A stretch of DNA of 64,000 nucleotides, taken from assembly GCA_029975275.1 (NCBI GenBank), contig JARKPN010000082.1, positions 1-64,000 on the forward strand. The letters run 5' to 3'. The notes beneath the pieces were generated by a model. It was not told the origin of the DNA, searched no databases, and was given only the letters and a program-made list of their open reading frames with translations. Below are positions 27,643 to 36,305 of the stretch, in pieces. Origin of the DNA: Geobacteraceae bacterium (GTDB lineage: Bacteria > Desulfobacterota > Desulfuromonadia > Geobacterales > Geobacteraceae). The position numbers and the translations under genes are program-made. Every line of letters begins with the position of its first letter. The first letter of the stretch is position 1.

Positions 27643-28314
27643 TCAGCCTAAGAATTTCTGCACCAACAGCTCCCCACTGTTCACCTCCAGCGCTACCAGG
27701 TTTCCCATTCCGGGGAAAATATCTCCATAACAGCAGCCGTTGTCCAGCCGGATATGGTTGCTGTGAATGCTCTCTTTGATCTCGTCAAGATCAGCAACGG
27801 TATGCCCTGTCACGAGCTTCCTGCCGGCGATCCTGGCAGACTGCGCATTCACAACTCGCTCCCAGAGCATGTAATCATGGCTCGATTCCCTGAGTGGGTC
27901 GGCAAGAGAGAAGTCCAGACCGGCATGCACGTAGACACGGGTGCCAGTGACACGGTAATAGGGGAGTTTCCAGAGAAAATCGAGGTGTTCTCCGCAAATA
28001 TTCTCCGGATACTCAATCGCGTAACTCTTCATGGTTTCTCTGCCGCCGTTGTCCAGCCAGTCGTTAAAACTCCGGAAATAGATTGCCTTCAGAAGCATAT
28101 CCTCGTGGTTGCCGAGAATGGGCCGAACATCGTAACCGTCATTCTGGAGTTCAAGAATGGTGTCGATCACACCCTTGCTGTCGCGCCCGCGGTCGATATA
28201 GTCCCCCAGCAGGTAGAGGGTATCCTCCTTGCGCAGTTTGATCACGCCGAAGAGCAACTGACGGAGCGTCCGGTTGCAGCCATGGATGTCGCCTATGGCG
28301 AAGGTTCTGTTCAT
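27643..28314 (-). CDS. Metallophosphatase, PrpA/ApaH-like (PPP family)
   Basis: 223 residues with the three hallmark motifs: GDIHG near residue 8, GDYIDRG near 37, and GNHED near 68, plus a later GHT (KLVTGHTVAD). These bind two metal ions. Members remove phosphate from Ser/Thr (and sometimes Tyr or His) in proteins, or cleave diadenosine tetraphosphate; the short form without the ApaH tail favours protein phosphatase. The start has AAAGGA. It follows the ADP-ribosylglycohydrolase gene by 60 bp, so two enzymes that erase covalent modifications are co-expressed. Confidence 0.9.
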   Translation of the reverse strand: MNRTFAIGDIHGCNRTLRQLLFGVIKLRKEDTLYLLGDYIDRGRDSKGVIDTILELQNDGYDVRPILGNHEDMLLKAIYFRSFNDWLDNGGRETMKSYAIEYPENICGEHLDFLWKLPYYRVTGTRVYVHAGLDFSLADPLRESSHDYMLWERVVNAQSARIAGRKLVTGHTVADLDEIKESIHSNHIRLDNGCCYGDIFPGMGNLVALEVNSGELLVQKFLG

Positions 28315-28374
28315 TTATTGTCCTTTACCAAATAGTGAAAAACCTTGTCATGATGAACAGGCAGCGGATCGTGG

Positions 28375-29172
28375 TTAAAGTTGAACGGCGCCACTTCCCG
28401 AAGGTATCTTGAACTCTCTGACAAAGCGTTCCGTGACGGCCCTGAGCGGCTCGTCCAGAAAACCTAGGGCCTGCACGGCAATCGGTTCCGGCACGCCGCC
28501 GTAGAACGCCTCGGCCATGCCGCCGGTGATGCAGGCGAGCGTGTCCGTATCGCCGCCGAGCGAGACCGCCAGGCGAATGGCGCTCTCGAAATCCGTTGAC
28601 TCCAGAAAAGCGGTGATGGCGGGTGGAAGCGTCCCCTGGCAGGAGACATCGAACCGGTACCCGGGGCGGATCTGGTCGCAGTTCCGCGACAGGTCGTAGC
28701 CGAACGCGGAAGGCACGTACGCACGGATATCTTCCTTGGACGTACCGGTGCGAGCAAGGAAGATCACGGCTGCCGCAGCCTGGGCGCCCTTGATCCCTTC
28801 CGGGTGATTGTGGGTAATGGCGGCGTACTCTTCGGCCTCACGCAGCACCTCCTCCAGCGAATCGTATGCCCATCCCACCGGGCTGGTCCGCATGGCGGAT
28901 CCGTTGCCCCAGCTCCCGTATGGCCCAGCGATCTCGCCTCTTGCCCAACGGCGGAAGGTGCCGCCGTAGCCGGCGTCCGGGTAGCGGCGGTAATAGTCGC
29001 GCATGAGCGCCTCAAAGCTCTCCCCGGTGAGGAGGGCCTCGGCCAGCGCCACGGTCAGCACCGTGTCGTCGGTGAAGAAGCAGGTTTCCCGGAACAGCGG
29101 AAACATGGTTGTCTTGATGTTATTGAATTCGTAAGTGGAACCGACAATGTCACCCGTCAGTGCGCCTACCAT
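28375..29172 (-). CDS. ADP-ribosylglycohydrolase family protein
   Basis: 265 residues. The metal-binding residues appear as GDIVGS at the start, TDDT near residue 34 and the C-terminal GGDTDT. Relatives (DraG, ARH) remove ADP-ribose from arginine or other residues of target proteins, or process free ADP-ribose derivatives. No ADP-ribosyltransferase and no nitrogenase genes are seen nearby, so a DraG role is not supported. The start at 29172 follows AAAGGAG. Within this operon it may reverse a modification on a neighbour-encoded protein; this is inference. Confidence 0.9.
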   Translation of the reverse strand: MVGALTGDIVGSTYEFNNIKTTMFPLFRETCFFTDDTVLTVALAEALLTGESFEALMRDYYRRYPDAGYGGTFRRWARGEIAGPYGSWGNGSAMRTSPVGWAYDSLEEVLREAEEYAAITHNHPEGIKGAQAAAAVIFLARTGTSKEDIRAYVPSAFGYDLSRNCDQIRPGYRFDVSCQGTLPPAITAFLESTDFESAIRLAVSLGGDTDTLACITGGMAEAFYGGVPEPIAVQALGFLDEPLRAVTERFVREFKIPSGSGAVQL

Positions 29173-29210
29173 GCATTTCTCCTTTCACTGCCCGCTGATT
29201 GAACCCGACA

Positions 29211-29705
29211 CTAATTGATCACCACCATTATCAGGCCCTGGAGAACGACCTCGGCGTCGAACGCCTTCTCCGCAAACGCCGCCTTAAGCTCCTGCCGTGC
29301 ATGGTAGAGCTCCATATGGTCATCGCCACCGCGCTCGGCCTCCCTGAACCTCCTGATGGCGGCCAAAAGACGCTCACAACTCCCCATCCGCCACCGCAGT
29401 ATCTCGCGATCCTCTTCATCGCCCGTCTCGGCGAGGCGTCTCGCATCGCAGGCGACGAGGTCCTCCAGATAGCGCTTCCTGCATTCCCAGACATCCACGC
29501 CCAGGATTCGCGCGGCCCGTTCGAAATATCCGCTCTCCTCCTCATAGAACTCAATGGCCAGCTCCAGGTTGCAGTACACGCAGATGTACTTCTCCATCAT
29601 TCCGTTCCAGACGAACGGTCCCATGTCGTTCAGAATATCCTGCGGCCCCGGAACATTGCCGCACATGGGACAAGACGAGTTCAGTTCAGGTTTCAGCGGC
29701 TTCAT
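29211..29705 (-). CDS. Hypothetical zinc-ribbon protein
   Basis: 164 residues. Two cysteine pairs, CPMC near residue 11 and CVYC near 43, should bind one zinc ion. The rest is helical and strongly charged (RWRMGSCERLLAAIRRFREA), like a coiled coil. The start at 29705 is set by AAGGAGAAAACC; upstream in-frame codons have no site. It lies 38 bp from the ADP-ribosylglycohydrolase gene. No family was recognised; an adaptor role is a guess. Confidence 0.72.
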   Translation of the reverse strand: MKPLKPELNSSCPMCGNVPGPQDILNDMGPFVWNGMMEKYICVYCNLELAIEFYEEESGYFERAARILGVDVWECRKRYLEDLVACDARRLAETGDEEDREILRWRMGSCERLLAAIRRFREAERGGDDHMELYHARQELKAAFAEKAFDAEVVLQGLIMVVIN

Positions 29706-29772
29706 GGTTTTCTCCTTCCCGGCAATCTCAATGTTGACCATTACCCGACGATTCCTTTCGCTTGCTCCAGCC

Positions 29773-30288
29773 TCAATCAGTGACCAGTGGGTCCTCCAAC
29801 CTGGCACACAGGCTGCCGGGAGAACGCGACGTTATGCCTTCCCTCCCGGAGACCAGCTCCCGGACCGTGGTCGAGTGCCTGACCACCTGATTCCCGTCAT
29901 GCAGTTCGCAGATCCTCACCTCAGAATGGAGCTGTGCCGTGCCGCGCACCGACAATCGACCGGCATGACTCCCGACTATCATCGTAAAAAAGTCGCTGAT
30001 AATTCGCTGAGTCCGCTCGTCGAAACTCTTGAGCTCAATGGCCCACAGGTCATTTTTCCGGGTATACCGGACCCGCATCCATCCCTCATTGACTATCAGG
30101 TGCAGCATAATTTCCTGCCGGGCGAACCCCTCGTGACCGACCGGCTCACCGTGAGCCGCAAAAATGCGCTCAATGGATCCCCTGGTGTAGCCGAAGCGCT
30201 TGGGGTGCTTCGCGACGAGGTCGATATGGATGGTCGGCACCGGCAGAATGTCCCCCTGCCCGCTTATCCAGTAAGCCCGGTACTTCAT
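29773..30288 (-). CDS. Hypothetical protein of the eight-gene operon
   Basis: 171 residues, starting MKYRAYWISGQGDILPVP, a pattern with Tyr and Trp spaced like a small beta-rich start, then a helical middle and a positively charged C-terminus. No domain is recognised. A GAAAGG lies about ten bases before the ATG at 30288. It sits between the HTH-like and zinc-ribbon genes with about 65 bp on each side, the regular spacing of this operon. Confidence 0.68.
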   Translation of the reverse strand: MKYRAYWISGQGDILPVPTIHIDLVAKHPKRFGYTRGSIERIFAAHGEPVGHEGFARQEIMLHLIVNEGWMRVRYTRKNDLWAIELKSFDERTQRIISDFFTMIVGSHAGRLSVRGTAQLHSEVRICELHDGNQVVRHSTTVRELVSGREGITSRSPGSLCARLEDPLVTD

Positions 30289-30353
30289 GCAATAGTAGCC
30301 TTTCTGTTAGAGCTGAACCACTTTTTCGCTCCTATCCGGTTGCCATAAGGGTG

Positions 30354-31046
30354 TCATGCGGCGCCCCGGGATACGAAGCGGGGCACGTGTACCACTCTGC
30401 CGGCCGCCTTTGCCTTGCCCAGCGACACTTCCGAGCAGCAGGTTGAAATGGCCACCTCCACACCGGCCAGATCCTCACCTTCCACCGACAGGGGAAGCGC
30501 CTTCCGATATTCATAAAAAAAGGCGTAGCCGACGGTCTTTCCGAAAAAGGGAGTTATGGGTAACTTTCTCATGTCCCAAATAACGTCCAGCTTCACCACC
30601 TCCAACTGCTCCTCCCGGGTGGCGCTCAGCAACTCGGGATAGGAGGCCACCAGGAAGCACCTCTTGAGGCCGTAGAGGGCCGCCATGGTGACCTGGGTCG
30701 GCCGGGTGTGCTCAGCAACCCGCATCAGGTACTGCCTGAACAGGTAGCGCTGGTAATCGTCCGCGTCGAAGAACCATTGTTCTCCGCACAGCCGCTCCTG
30801 GTCGATTCCCAGGATTTCACCGATCCGGCGCAGGATGTGGATTTCCTCCAGCGTGATCGTGCCCGCAAGCACCTTCTCCACCTTCTCCAGGCTCCGCTCC
30901 AGGCTGCAGTAGTGCAGCTGCCGGGCAAGCTCGCCGCGGTTCATCCCCTTCCCGGCAAGAGCACCGGCGGTCAGCCGGGCCGCTTCGGCCGGGTCGAGGT
31001 CATGCAGCCTGACAATGGCGTGCGGTTCGCTGTTGAGCTTGACCAT
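30354..31046 (-). CDS. Hypothetical protein with possible HTH at the N-terminus
   Basis: 230 residues. Residues 35-85 (GMNRGELARQLHYCSLERSL, then a segment with LRRIGEILGI) look like an XRE-type helix-turn-helix followed by a dimer helix. The remainder is a mixed alpha-beta domain with a conserved-looking FFYEYRKALPLSVEGEDL and a CCSEVSLGKAKAAG tail. A strong AAAGGAGAGGGAA precedes the ATG at 31046. It may be a regulator or an effector that carries a DNA-binding fold. No family was recognised with certainty. Confidence 0.7.
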   Translation of the reverse strand: MVKLNSEPHAIVRLHDLDPAEAARLTAGALAGKGMNRGELARQLHYCSLERSLEKVEKVLAGTITLEEIHILRRIGEILGIDQERLCGEQWFFDADDYQRYLFRQYLMRVAEHTRPTQVTMAALYGLKRCFLVASYPELLSATREEQLEVVKLDVIWDMRKLPITPFFGKTVGYAFFYEYRKALPLSVEGEDLAGVEVAISTCCSEVSLGKAKAAGRVVHVPRFVSRGAA

Positions 31047-31108
31047 TTCCCTCTCCTTTCGAAATTACGGAGAACTTTCACTGTCTGTCCATTGGCGGCT
31101 AAGAACTG

Positions 31109-32401
31109 TTACTCATCCGAAGAATACCTGTTCCTGCGCTCGGCCATCCGGTCGAACTGCTCGTAGCGTCCCTTGCCTGTCAGCTCCGAGGTATTGTAGA
31201 GACGCTTCTGCTGCCGGCGGCTCAGCTCTCCCTCGCGGCGGATCGTCTCCGCCAGTCCACGCAGCTCGTCGATCACGGCGAGCAATCGCCCATCGCTGAG
31301 TCCCAGGGACTCCAAAGCGGATGCCTTGTCCAGAAGGTATGCGGCAGCCTCCTGGTGACGCCCGTCGCGGGACAGGCGCCAGGCCTCCTTGCGAATCTTC
31401 GCCGCCACCGCCAGGGCCGCCTCGACCGCAACCTCGGTATCCCGCTCCAGCCTGTTGAAATCCTCCTCAGGCATCAGCTCCATGTGGACAGTAATGATGC
31501 GCGGCGGCGCGGGCGCCGCATCCGCGCCGTCGGCCGGGTCGGACGACACGGTCACCCTTCCCAGCTCGAAGGTGCCGAAGCCCTGCGCCGGCGGCATCGC
31601 CATCTCCAGGATGACCAGGCGTCTGCCGTCGGCGGGGATGTCCCCTACCACGATGGCGCCGCTTGCATCCTCCCGGCAGCCGGTCAACTGCGTCACCGTA
31701 AAACTGTTCGCCATGCCCGGCCTGAAGCGCACCGTGCAGTTGGTACGGCTCAGATCCCGCAGCGACCCCAACTCTTCACGGAAGACATCCACAATCTCCT
31801 CGGGCGCCTCCACGTGGTAGGGGTTGCCCCCACCTGCTTCGGCGATGGCGCTGAGCAGATGTTCGTCATAATCTTCCCCGAAACCGATGGTTGTAGTGGA
31901 AGCGCCGCTGTCCCGGAACGTGGTAGCCGCCCGGACAAAGACCTCCGGCCGCACCTCGCCCCTGTTGGCAAGGCCGTCGGTGAACATCATGACCCGCGAC
32001 AGCCGACCACCGGCTTCGGTGTCCACAGCGAGGCCGCCGGCGTTCTGGTAGCCGCCGAAGAGGTTGGTGCAGCCGCCGGGCGTGACACCGGCAAGCGCCG
32101 TTTCCACGGTCTTCATGTCGCCGCCGGCGCACGCGGTGAACAGCGTGGTCACCTCATCATCAAAGATGGTCAGCGAGCAGCGGTCAGCTTCCGTCAACTC
32201 GCCTGCCACGTGGCGCACCGCTTCGAGGGCGCAGGCGAGCTTGCTCCCCGCCATGGACCCGGAGCGGTCCAGCACCAGGGAGAGGTTGAGCGGCTTGCGC
32301 GCGGCGCTGGGCGCATCGCCGAAGATCTCCACCAGCAGGCGCAGGGTAAACGGCCTCCCGATGGGCAGGCCGGCATACTCGGTTCGAACGTCGACTCTCA
32401 T
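31109..32401 (-). CDS. VWA-domain protein
   Basis: 430 residues. After a short beta-rich N-terminus (a partial VIT-like region), the VWA domain carries a full MIDAS: DRSGSMAGS near residue 46, a Thr in GGCTNLFGG, and FTDGLANRG. The rest is beta-sandwich (TVRFRPGMANSFTVTQL) and a long helical C-terminus rich in Ala, Arg and Glu. VWA proteins build metal-dependent protein-protein contacts. The start at 32401 follows AAAGGAG. It is the first structural gene after the MerR regulator and the most likely organiser of the operon's products; no MoxR gene is adjacent. Confidence 0.9.
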   Translation of the reverse strand: MRVDVRTEYAGLPIGRPFTLRLLVEIFGDAPSAARKPLNLSLVLDRSGSMAGSKLACALEAVRHVAGELTEADRCSLTIFDDEVTTLFTACAGGDMKTVETALAGVTPGGCTNLFGGYQNAGGLAVDTEAGGRLSRVMMFTDGLANRGEVRPEVFVRAATTFRDSGASTTTIGFGEDYDEHLLSAIAEAGGGNPYHVEAPEEIVDVFREELGSLRDLSRTNCTVRFRPGMANSFTVTQLTGCREDASGAIVVGDIPADGRRLVILEMAMPPAQGFGTFELGRVTVSSDPADGADAAPAPPRIITVHMELMPEEDFNRLERDTEVAVEAALAVAAKIRKEAWRLSRDGRHQEAAAYLLDKASALESLGLSDGRLLAVIDELRGLAETIRREGELSRRQQKRLYNTSELTGKGRYEQFDRMAERRNRYSSDE

Positions 32402-32544
32402 GGTGAACTCCTTTCTGTCGGGTTTCGGACGCACCTCGGCCTTTCACCGAATCCCCAGGGGGATCCGGCGCCGAAGTTCAGCCCTACCAGGTTCTCATAG
32501 CGGCAGGCTCTCGTTGTCAGGGGAGGTCAAGTCGGAAGGAAGGG

Positions 32545-33105
32545 TTACGAGGTCGAGCCGGTCAGCTCTCTGCGCATGTCGTCAAGAATCCGTGCCATGG
32601 TCTTTCTCACGTGACGCGGCAGGTCGTCGCGCAGGGCGACCTCTACGCCGTCTACAATCGTTACCCGCGTCCAACGCTCCTCCACACTATGGAACAGGTT
32701 TGGGTTGCGGTATGTGCTGCCGAGCCTAGAAGCCGGAGCCGCCAGTTCGGAAAACGAGACATTTCGGTCGCAGACCATGTTCCGGTTCTCGGCAAAGACG
32801 CGGTGCAGCCCGGCATTTGTCTGCACATCCAGGGTGCCCGCCTCGGCTTCGGCCAGGTACGACCTTGCCTCCTCGTCACCAATCGAGCCGAGGATCGAAC
32901 GGATCCGCGACAGCCGCAGACCGGCAGCCTGCAGCTGCCGGACAAGCTTCAAGCGGACCACATGCTGCTCGCCGTAGCGGGCAGCACTCCCCTTCTGGCT
33001 GGAGGACGGGATGAGCCCCTCCTTGATGTAGTAGTGAATGGTACGCGGCTCGACGCCGGTCGCCTCACTCAGTTCATTGATGGTATATTCGGCAGTCTCG
33101 TTCAT
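32545..33105 (-). CDS. MerR-family regulator
   Basis: 186 residues. The N-terminal winged helix is clear (YTINELSEATGVEPRTIHYY, then IKEGLIP), followed by the long coiled coil. The C-terminal part (VEERWTRVTIVDGVEVALRD) is not a metal-binding tail; no cysteine cluster is present, so the ligand is unknown. It heads the operon, 143 bp before the VWA gene, and is preceded by a promoter-like element. GGAG lies before the ATG. MerR proteins usually control their own operon, so it is probably the switch for the seven downstream genes. Confidence 0.9.
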   Translation of the reverse strand: MNETAEYTINELSEATGVEPRTIHYYIKEGLIPSSSQKGSAARYGEQHVVRLKLVRQLQAAGLRLSRIRSILGSIGDEEARSYLAEAEAGTLDVQTNAGLHRVFAENRNMVCDRNVSFSELAAPASRLGSTYRNPNLFHSVEERWTRVTIVDGVEVALRDDLPRHVRKTMARILDDMRRELTGSTS

Positions 33106-33111
33106 GCTCCA

Positions 33112-33140
33112 AATAAATCATATTACAGTTTACATGTCAA
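33112..33140 (-). promoter_or_regulatory. Promoter of the MerR-headed operon
   Basis: On the minus strand TTGACA (33140-33135) is followed after 17 bp by TTTATT (33117-33112). The spacer contains ACATGTAAACTGTAATATG, partly symmetric, as expected of a regulator site. The distance to the start codon at 33105 is very short, so the true start point may lie slightly upstream. Confidence 0.5.
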
Positions 33141-33395
33141 GTGTTATTATTGACCTGTTACGTCTACGCTTCGGCGAAGGCGAACAGTACCATAACAAGC
33201 ACAAGGCAGAATTCAAGCATCTTCCCACCCTCCTCCGTTTCGGATTGAGAATACCGTGCCGGCAACCGATTTTACCTTACACCCGGCATGTGACAATTTT
33301 AGACAGCGAGAATGATAAATTTTCTATGAAGAGGGCCTGACCCCTGTTACAATTCGACAACACTGGCACTGCATACTGGAATTCCGGGAGGGTAC

Positions 33396-34403
33396 ATGTA
33401 CTGGGGAAGGCACCTGGTGAAGATGCTGAAGGCGGTGGACGTGCTGTCGCGTCCGGGGGGAGTGACCATCGATGAGCTTGCCGAGGAACTGGGGGTGGAT
33501 CGCCGGACCGTGTATCGCATCCGCGAGACCCTGGAGGAGCTCAACTTTCCCCTCTACGAGGACGACAGCCACCTGGACGGCAGGAAGCGCTTCCGCCTCG
33601 ACGACGGCTACCTGAAGAAGCTCCCCAACATCTGCGTGCCCGAGATCCGCCTGTCACTGGCGGAGCTGGTAGCCATCAGCTTTCTCCGCAGCAACGGCAG
33701 GCTTTTCCGGGGAACCGAGATCGAGCACAACATCGAGGCAGCCTTCGGCAAGCTCGACGCCTTCGTGCCGGACGGCCTTGCCAGGAGCCTGGAGAAGGTC
33801 AAGACCCTGTTCGTCCCTGCCACGAAATTCGCCAAGGACTACAGCGACAAGGAAGAGATCATCAACACCCTGACCGATGCCCTGTTCCGCCAGCGCATCT
33901 GCAGCGTAGAGTACCACTCCTTCCACGACGACAAGCTTAAGAGCTTCCGGATCGATCCGCTGCGTTTTTTCGAGCGGGACGGCGGGCTCTACCTGTTCGT
34001 CCGCACCACCGACTACGGCCACATCCGCGTCCTGGCGGTGGAGAGAATCCTGAAGATCACCATGGAAGAGGCGCAGTTCGATTACCCGGAGGATTTCGAC
34101 CCGGAAGCGCTCCTGGATGGCGCGTTCAGCATCGTTTACGACGAGCCCATCAAGGTGAAAATCCTGTTCTCACCGGAGGTTGCGCGCTACATCAAGGAGC
34201 GTGTCTGGGCCAAGGGGCAGAAGATTACCGACCGCGAGGACGGGTCGGTTCTTCTGGAGATGACGACGTCGGGGTGGATCGATATGAAGAGGTGGGTGAT
34301 GTCGTTCGGGCCGGATGCTGTGGTGGTGGAGCCGGGGGCGTTGAGGGAGGAGGTCAAATCGGAGTTGGAAAAAGCGCTGGGGAGATATGAGGTGGCGGGG
34401 TGA
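33396..34403 (+). CDS. WYL-domain helix-turn-helix regulator
   Basis: 335 residues. A winged helix at about 1-60 (GGVTIDELAEELGVDRRTVY) is followed by the WYL domain at about 140-215 (the usual trio appears as VEYHSFHDD...RIDPLRFFERDG) and a WCX-type C-terminal domain. WYL domains sense nucleotides or nucleic acids, and such regulators are common beside defence genes. The start at 33396 has GGGAGGGTAC. It points away from the MerR operon with a 290-bp gap that otherwise shows nothing, so it may regulate that operon, itself, or both. Confidence 0.9.
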   Translation: MYWGRHLVKMLKAVDVLSRPGGVTIDELAEELGVDRRTVYRIRETLEELNFPLYEDDSHLDGRKRFRLDDGYLKKLPNICVPEIRLSLAELVAISFLRSNGRLFRGTEIEHNIEAAFGKLDAFVPDGLARSLEKVKTLFVPATKFAKDYSDKEEIINTLTDALFRQRICSVEYHSFHDDKLKSFRIDPLRFFERDGGLYLFVRTTDYGHIRVLAVERILKITMEEAQFDYPEDFDPEALLDGAFSIVYDEPIKVKILFSPEVARYIKERVWAKGQKITDREDGSVLLEMTTSGWIDMKRWVMSFGPDAVVVEPGALREEVKSELEKALGRYEVAG

Positions 34404-34529
34404 GACGAAGTGACCCTCGCAGAGGGATAGTTTTCCTGAAACTAAAGCCTGCCCCCCCAAGTAAGACGTATATTTGATAGCGACTCAAATGTTACAGACA
34501 ATGAAATACTTCCGAAAAAAGTTTCAATT

Positions 34530-34742
34530 CCAGGTTTATCCTCACCTTGTTCATCTTGATTTCGGCTACGGTAAGCAACGTCTTCATATTGTTGACTGCC
34601 ACCAAGTCGATTTCATTCTGGTTACCCTTCTCCCAATAGGAACCGATGACATTGCGCTCCTTTTTCGCCAGGTCAAGCAGGAGGGCGAAGACATCCCTGA
34701 AGTGCCTGAACTCGCCGTAAACGGCCATGCATGTCGATATGG
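34530..34742 (-). pseudogene. Twice-deleted relic of the DUF234 ATPase gene
   Basis: Three blocks match the gene at 13819-15171 and its upstream region nearly base for base and in order: 34530-34654 to 13953-14077, 34654-34724 to 14869-14939, and 34724-34742 to 15284-15302. Intervening segments of about 790 and 345 bp are missing, joined at one shared base each. In protein terms it keeps GSYWEKGNQNEIDLVAVNN from the nuclease domain and VYGEFRHFRDVFALLLDLA from the ATPase core. It cannot encode a working protein. Confidence 0.88.
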
Positions 34743-34816
34743 AACCATGAGCAGACTCGACGTCTTTTTCGGCAAGGCACTCGCCATCCACTCGCTGAAC
34801 AACTCTTCCCATCTGG

Positions 34817-35071
34817 GTGGCCGATCGCAGTACGTCGGCACATCCGACATCGCATCCTGCCCCAGGAAGGTGTCCACTCCAGGCTCCCCCCCTGCCCCAC
34901 GACACAAAAACCCTCATCCGCTTCGCCAGGGGGCACATAACCGGGGACCTGCTGGCCCAAGTGTTCGAAGCCAGCGGCGCGACCTTTCTCCGGCAGGTGG
35001 AAGTACACCGGGACGGAAAAATCATTCCGGCGACAGTTCTTTTCCGGCTCTCCCAAGGCCGACGGCCTTGA
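34817..35071 (+). pseudogene. Possible fragment of an unknown gene
   Basis: The second half of this frame (IRFARGHITGDLLAQVFEAS, then LRQVEVHRDGKIIPATVLFR) has the G+C-rich third positions of a real gene, whereas the first half reads as low-complexity Pro/Ser. There is no start site. I take it as the C-terminal remnant of a gene I cannot identify. The rest of 34743-35160 shows nothing else. Confidence 0.3.
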
Positions 35072-35160
35072 GGAAAGGGACCCGACGGACTTGCTGAGGA
35101 TCTTGTCGCAAGCGGTCAGCCTTGATTATGGAACGGAATAAACCACCTGTTCGAAGGGCT

Positions 35161-35568
35161 TCACCAAATCTCCAGGTGAAAATCCCGATACCCACGAATG
35201 AGTTCGAAATCAATCCTGTTGGAAGTGATCAGAAGGGCGCCGTGAGTACGCGCGGTAAGGGCAATCAGGACGTCAAAGTGCAGGTCCCGCAGTTTGTCAG
35301 GAGTGAAACCTCTGTCCTTGAAGATCCTGCCGAGAATTTTTCCGGATTCGAGCCAGCTCTTCTCCGTGGGCGTCAGTACGGGATGGTTCTTTTCCAGCGC
35401 TTTCAGAAACTCGATTTCCGCGGATTTCGTCGCACCGCCCCACAACTCCGCCAAAACCACCGATGACGTTCTTATGAGACCATGGATCGTCTCGATCCTC
35501 TCCTGATGACAACCCGTTCGCAGATGATCCACAAAAACCGAGGTGTCGAAGAGGATAAGACTACTCAT
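35161..35568 (-). CDS. vapC: PIN-domain toxin VapC
   Basis: 135 residues. The acidic residues of the PIN nuclease site are visible: D in LFDTSVFVDH near residue 7, E in VLAELWGG near 41, and D near 95 (LHFDVLIALTA), with a further D in SNRIDFE. VapC toxins cut tRNA or rRNA when freed from VapB. The ATG at 35568 overlaps the end of the vapB gene by eight bases, the usual coupling. The start is chosen for that overlap; an upstream in-frame codon at 35580 would lie deeper inside vapB. Confidence 0.9.
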   Translation of the reverse strand: MSSLILFDTSVFVDHLRTGCHQERIETIHGLIRTSSVVLAELWGGATKSAEIEFLKALEKNHPVLTPTEKSWLESGKILGRIFKDRGFTPDKLRDLHFDVLIALTARTHGALLITSNRIDFELIRGYRDFHLEIW

Positions 35569-35749
35569 CGTGGCCCTCAAAAGTCAGTTTGCCCCCATGT
35601 TTCGTCATGAGGTCCTTGAATTTTTTCAGAGCCACGATTTCCCTGAGGGCCATGTGAACCGCCTCGGTCCTGTTTTTTGCACCCAGGACCTTTGCCGCCT
35701 CGTCCGCCAGATGGGTATCGAGCCTGATGGATGTCATTGTTCCGGACAT
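35561..35749 (-). CDS. vapB: VapB-type antitoxin
   Basis: 62 residues. A ribbon-helix-helix-like start (TSIRLDTHLADEAAKVLG) is followed by an extended tail (MTKHGGKLTFEG) that would wrap the toxin. The ATG at 35749 has GGGAGGTGAAGAT; the longer frame to 35785 has no site. It precedes vapC and should both neutralise the toxin and repress the pair through the two palindromes at 35766-35799. Confidence 0.88.
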   Translation of the reverse strand: MSGTMTSIRLDTHLADEAAKVLGAKNRTEAVHMALREIVALKKFKDLMTKHGGKLTFEGHDE

Positions 35750-35765
35750 ATCTTCACCTCCCACA

Positions 35766-35799
35766 TTGTATATACAAATTATCATTATTGTAAATACAA
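35766..35799 (-). promoter_or_regulatory. Paired operator for VapB(C)
   Basis: Two near-identical palindromes, TTGTATATACAA (35766-35777) and TTGTAAATACAA (35788-35799), have centres 22 bp apart, two helical turns. They lie 17 bp upstream of the vapB start and overlap where its promoter must be. Confidence 0.75.
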
Positions 35800-35928
35800 G
35801 TCAACATCCTCAGGCTTCCTTGCCGTCTGAATCCGCTTATGTACAAGCATTTTCAACCCCGCGGGGGAGGAACATTTCCCCATGGGGGATGATCCGTCTC
35901 CCGGAACGACGCGAAAGGAGAACGATCA

Positions 35929-36305
35929 TGGAGGGAATGATGCCGCACCGTGGAGCAATCGAAGTGAAACGGCACGACCGTGACCTGGTAGCCGAGGCGA
36001 TGAGAACCATGAAAGGCAGCGCCCTACTCTGCTTTTGGAAGTTGGCGGAACAGCGGGCTCCGGATGTTGACAGACAGGCCCCCTCGCGGACATGCCGAGG
36101 GGACCTGACAACAGGACGGGTACCGGGACTACCTTACGAGCAGATCTTCGTAAAATGCGCCGAAGGTGTTCTCCGGATTCCGGATATGGATTTCCACCAT
36201 CCAGATATTGGCCGAGGGATGGAAGGAAATTTCATGCAACGGCCCTTCATAGTGCTCCGCGCTGGAATAGTCGCCCAGACGGTGTCCGCCCAGATCCATG
36301 TTTAG
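35929..36305 (+). CDS. Possible truncated hypothetical protein
   Basis: An ATG at 35929 has a good AAAGGAG at the right distance. The first 45 residues (MEGMMPHRGAIEVKRHDRDL and on to SALLCFWKLAEQ) look like a real protein start. Beyond about residue 60 the frame is antisense to the M24 gene and probably not meaningful. It may be the 5' part of a truncated gene. A hairpin-forming CCCCTCG/CGAGGGG lies near 36080-36103. Confidence 0.3.

Noticed and set aside
28375-29172. DraG role for the ADP-ribosylglycohydrolase
   Set aside because: No draT, nifH or other nitrogen-fixation gene is nearby, and the operon context points elsewhere.
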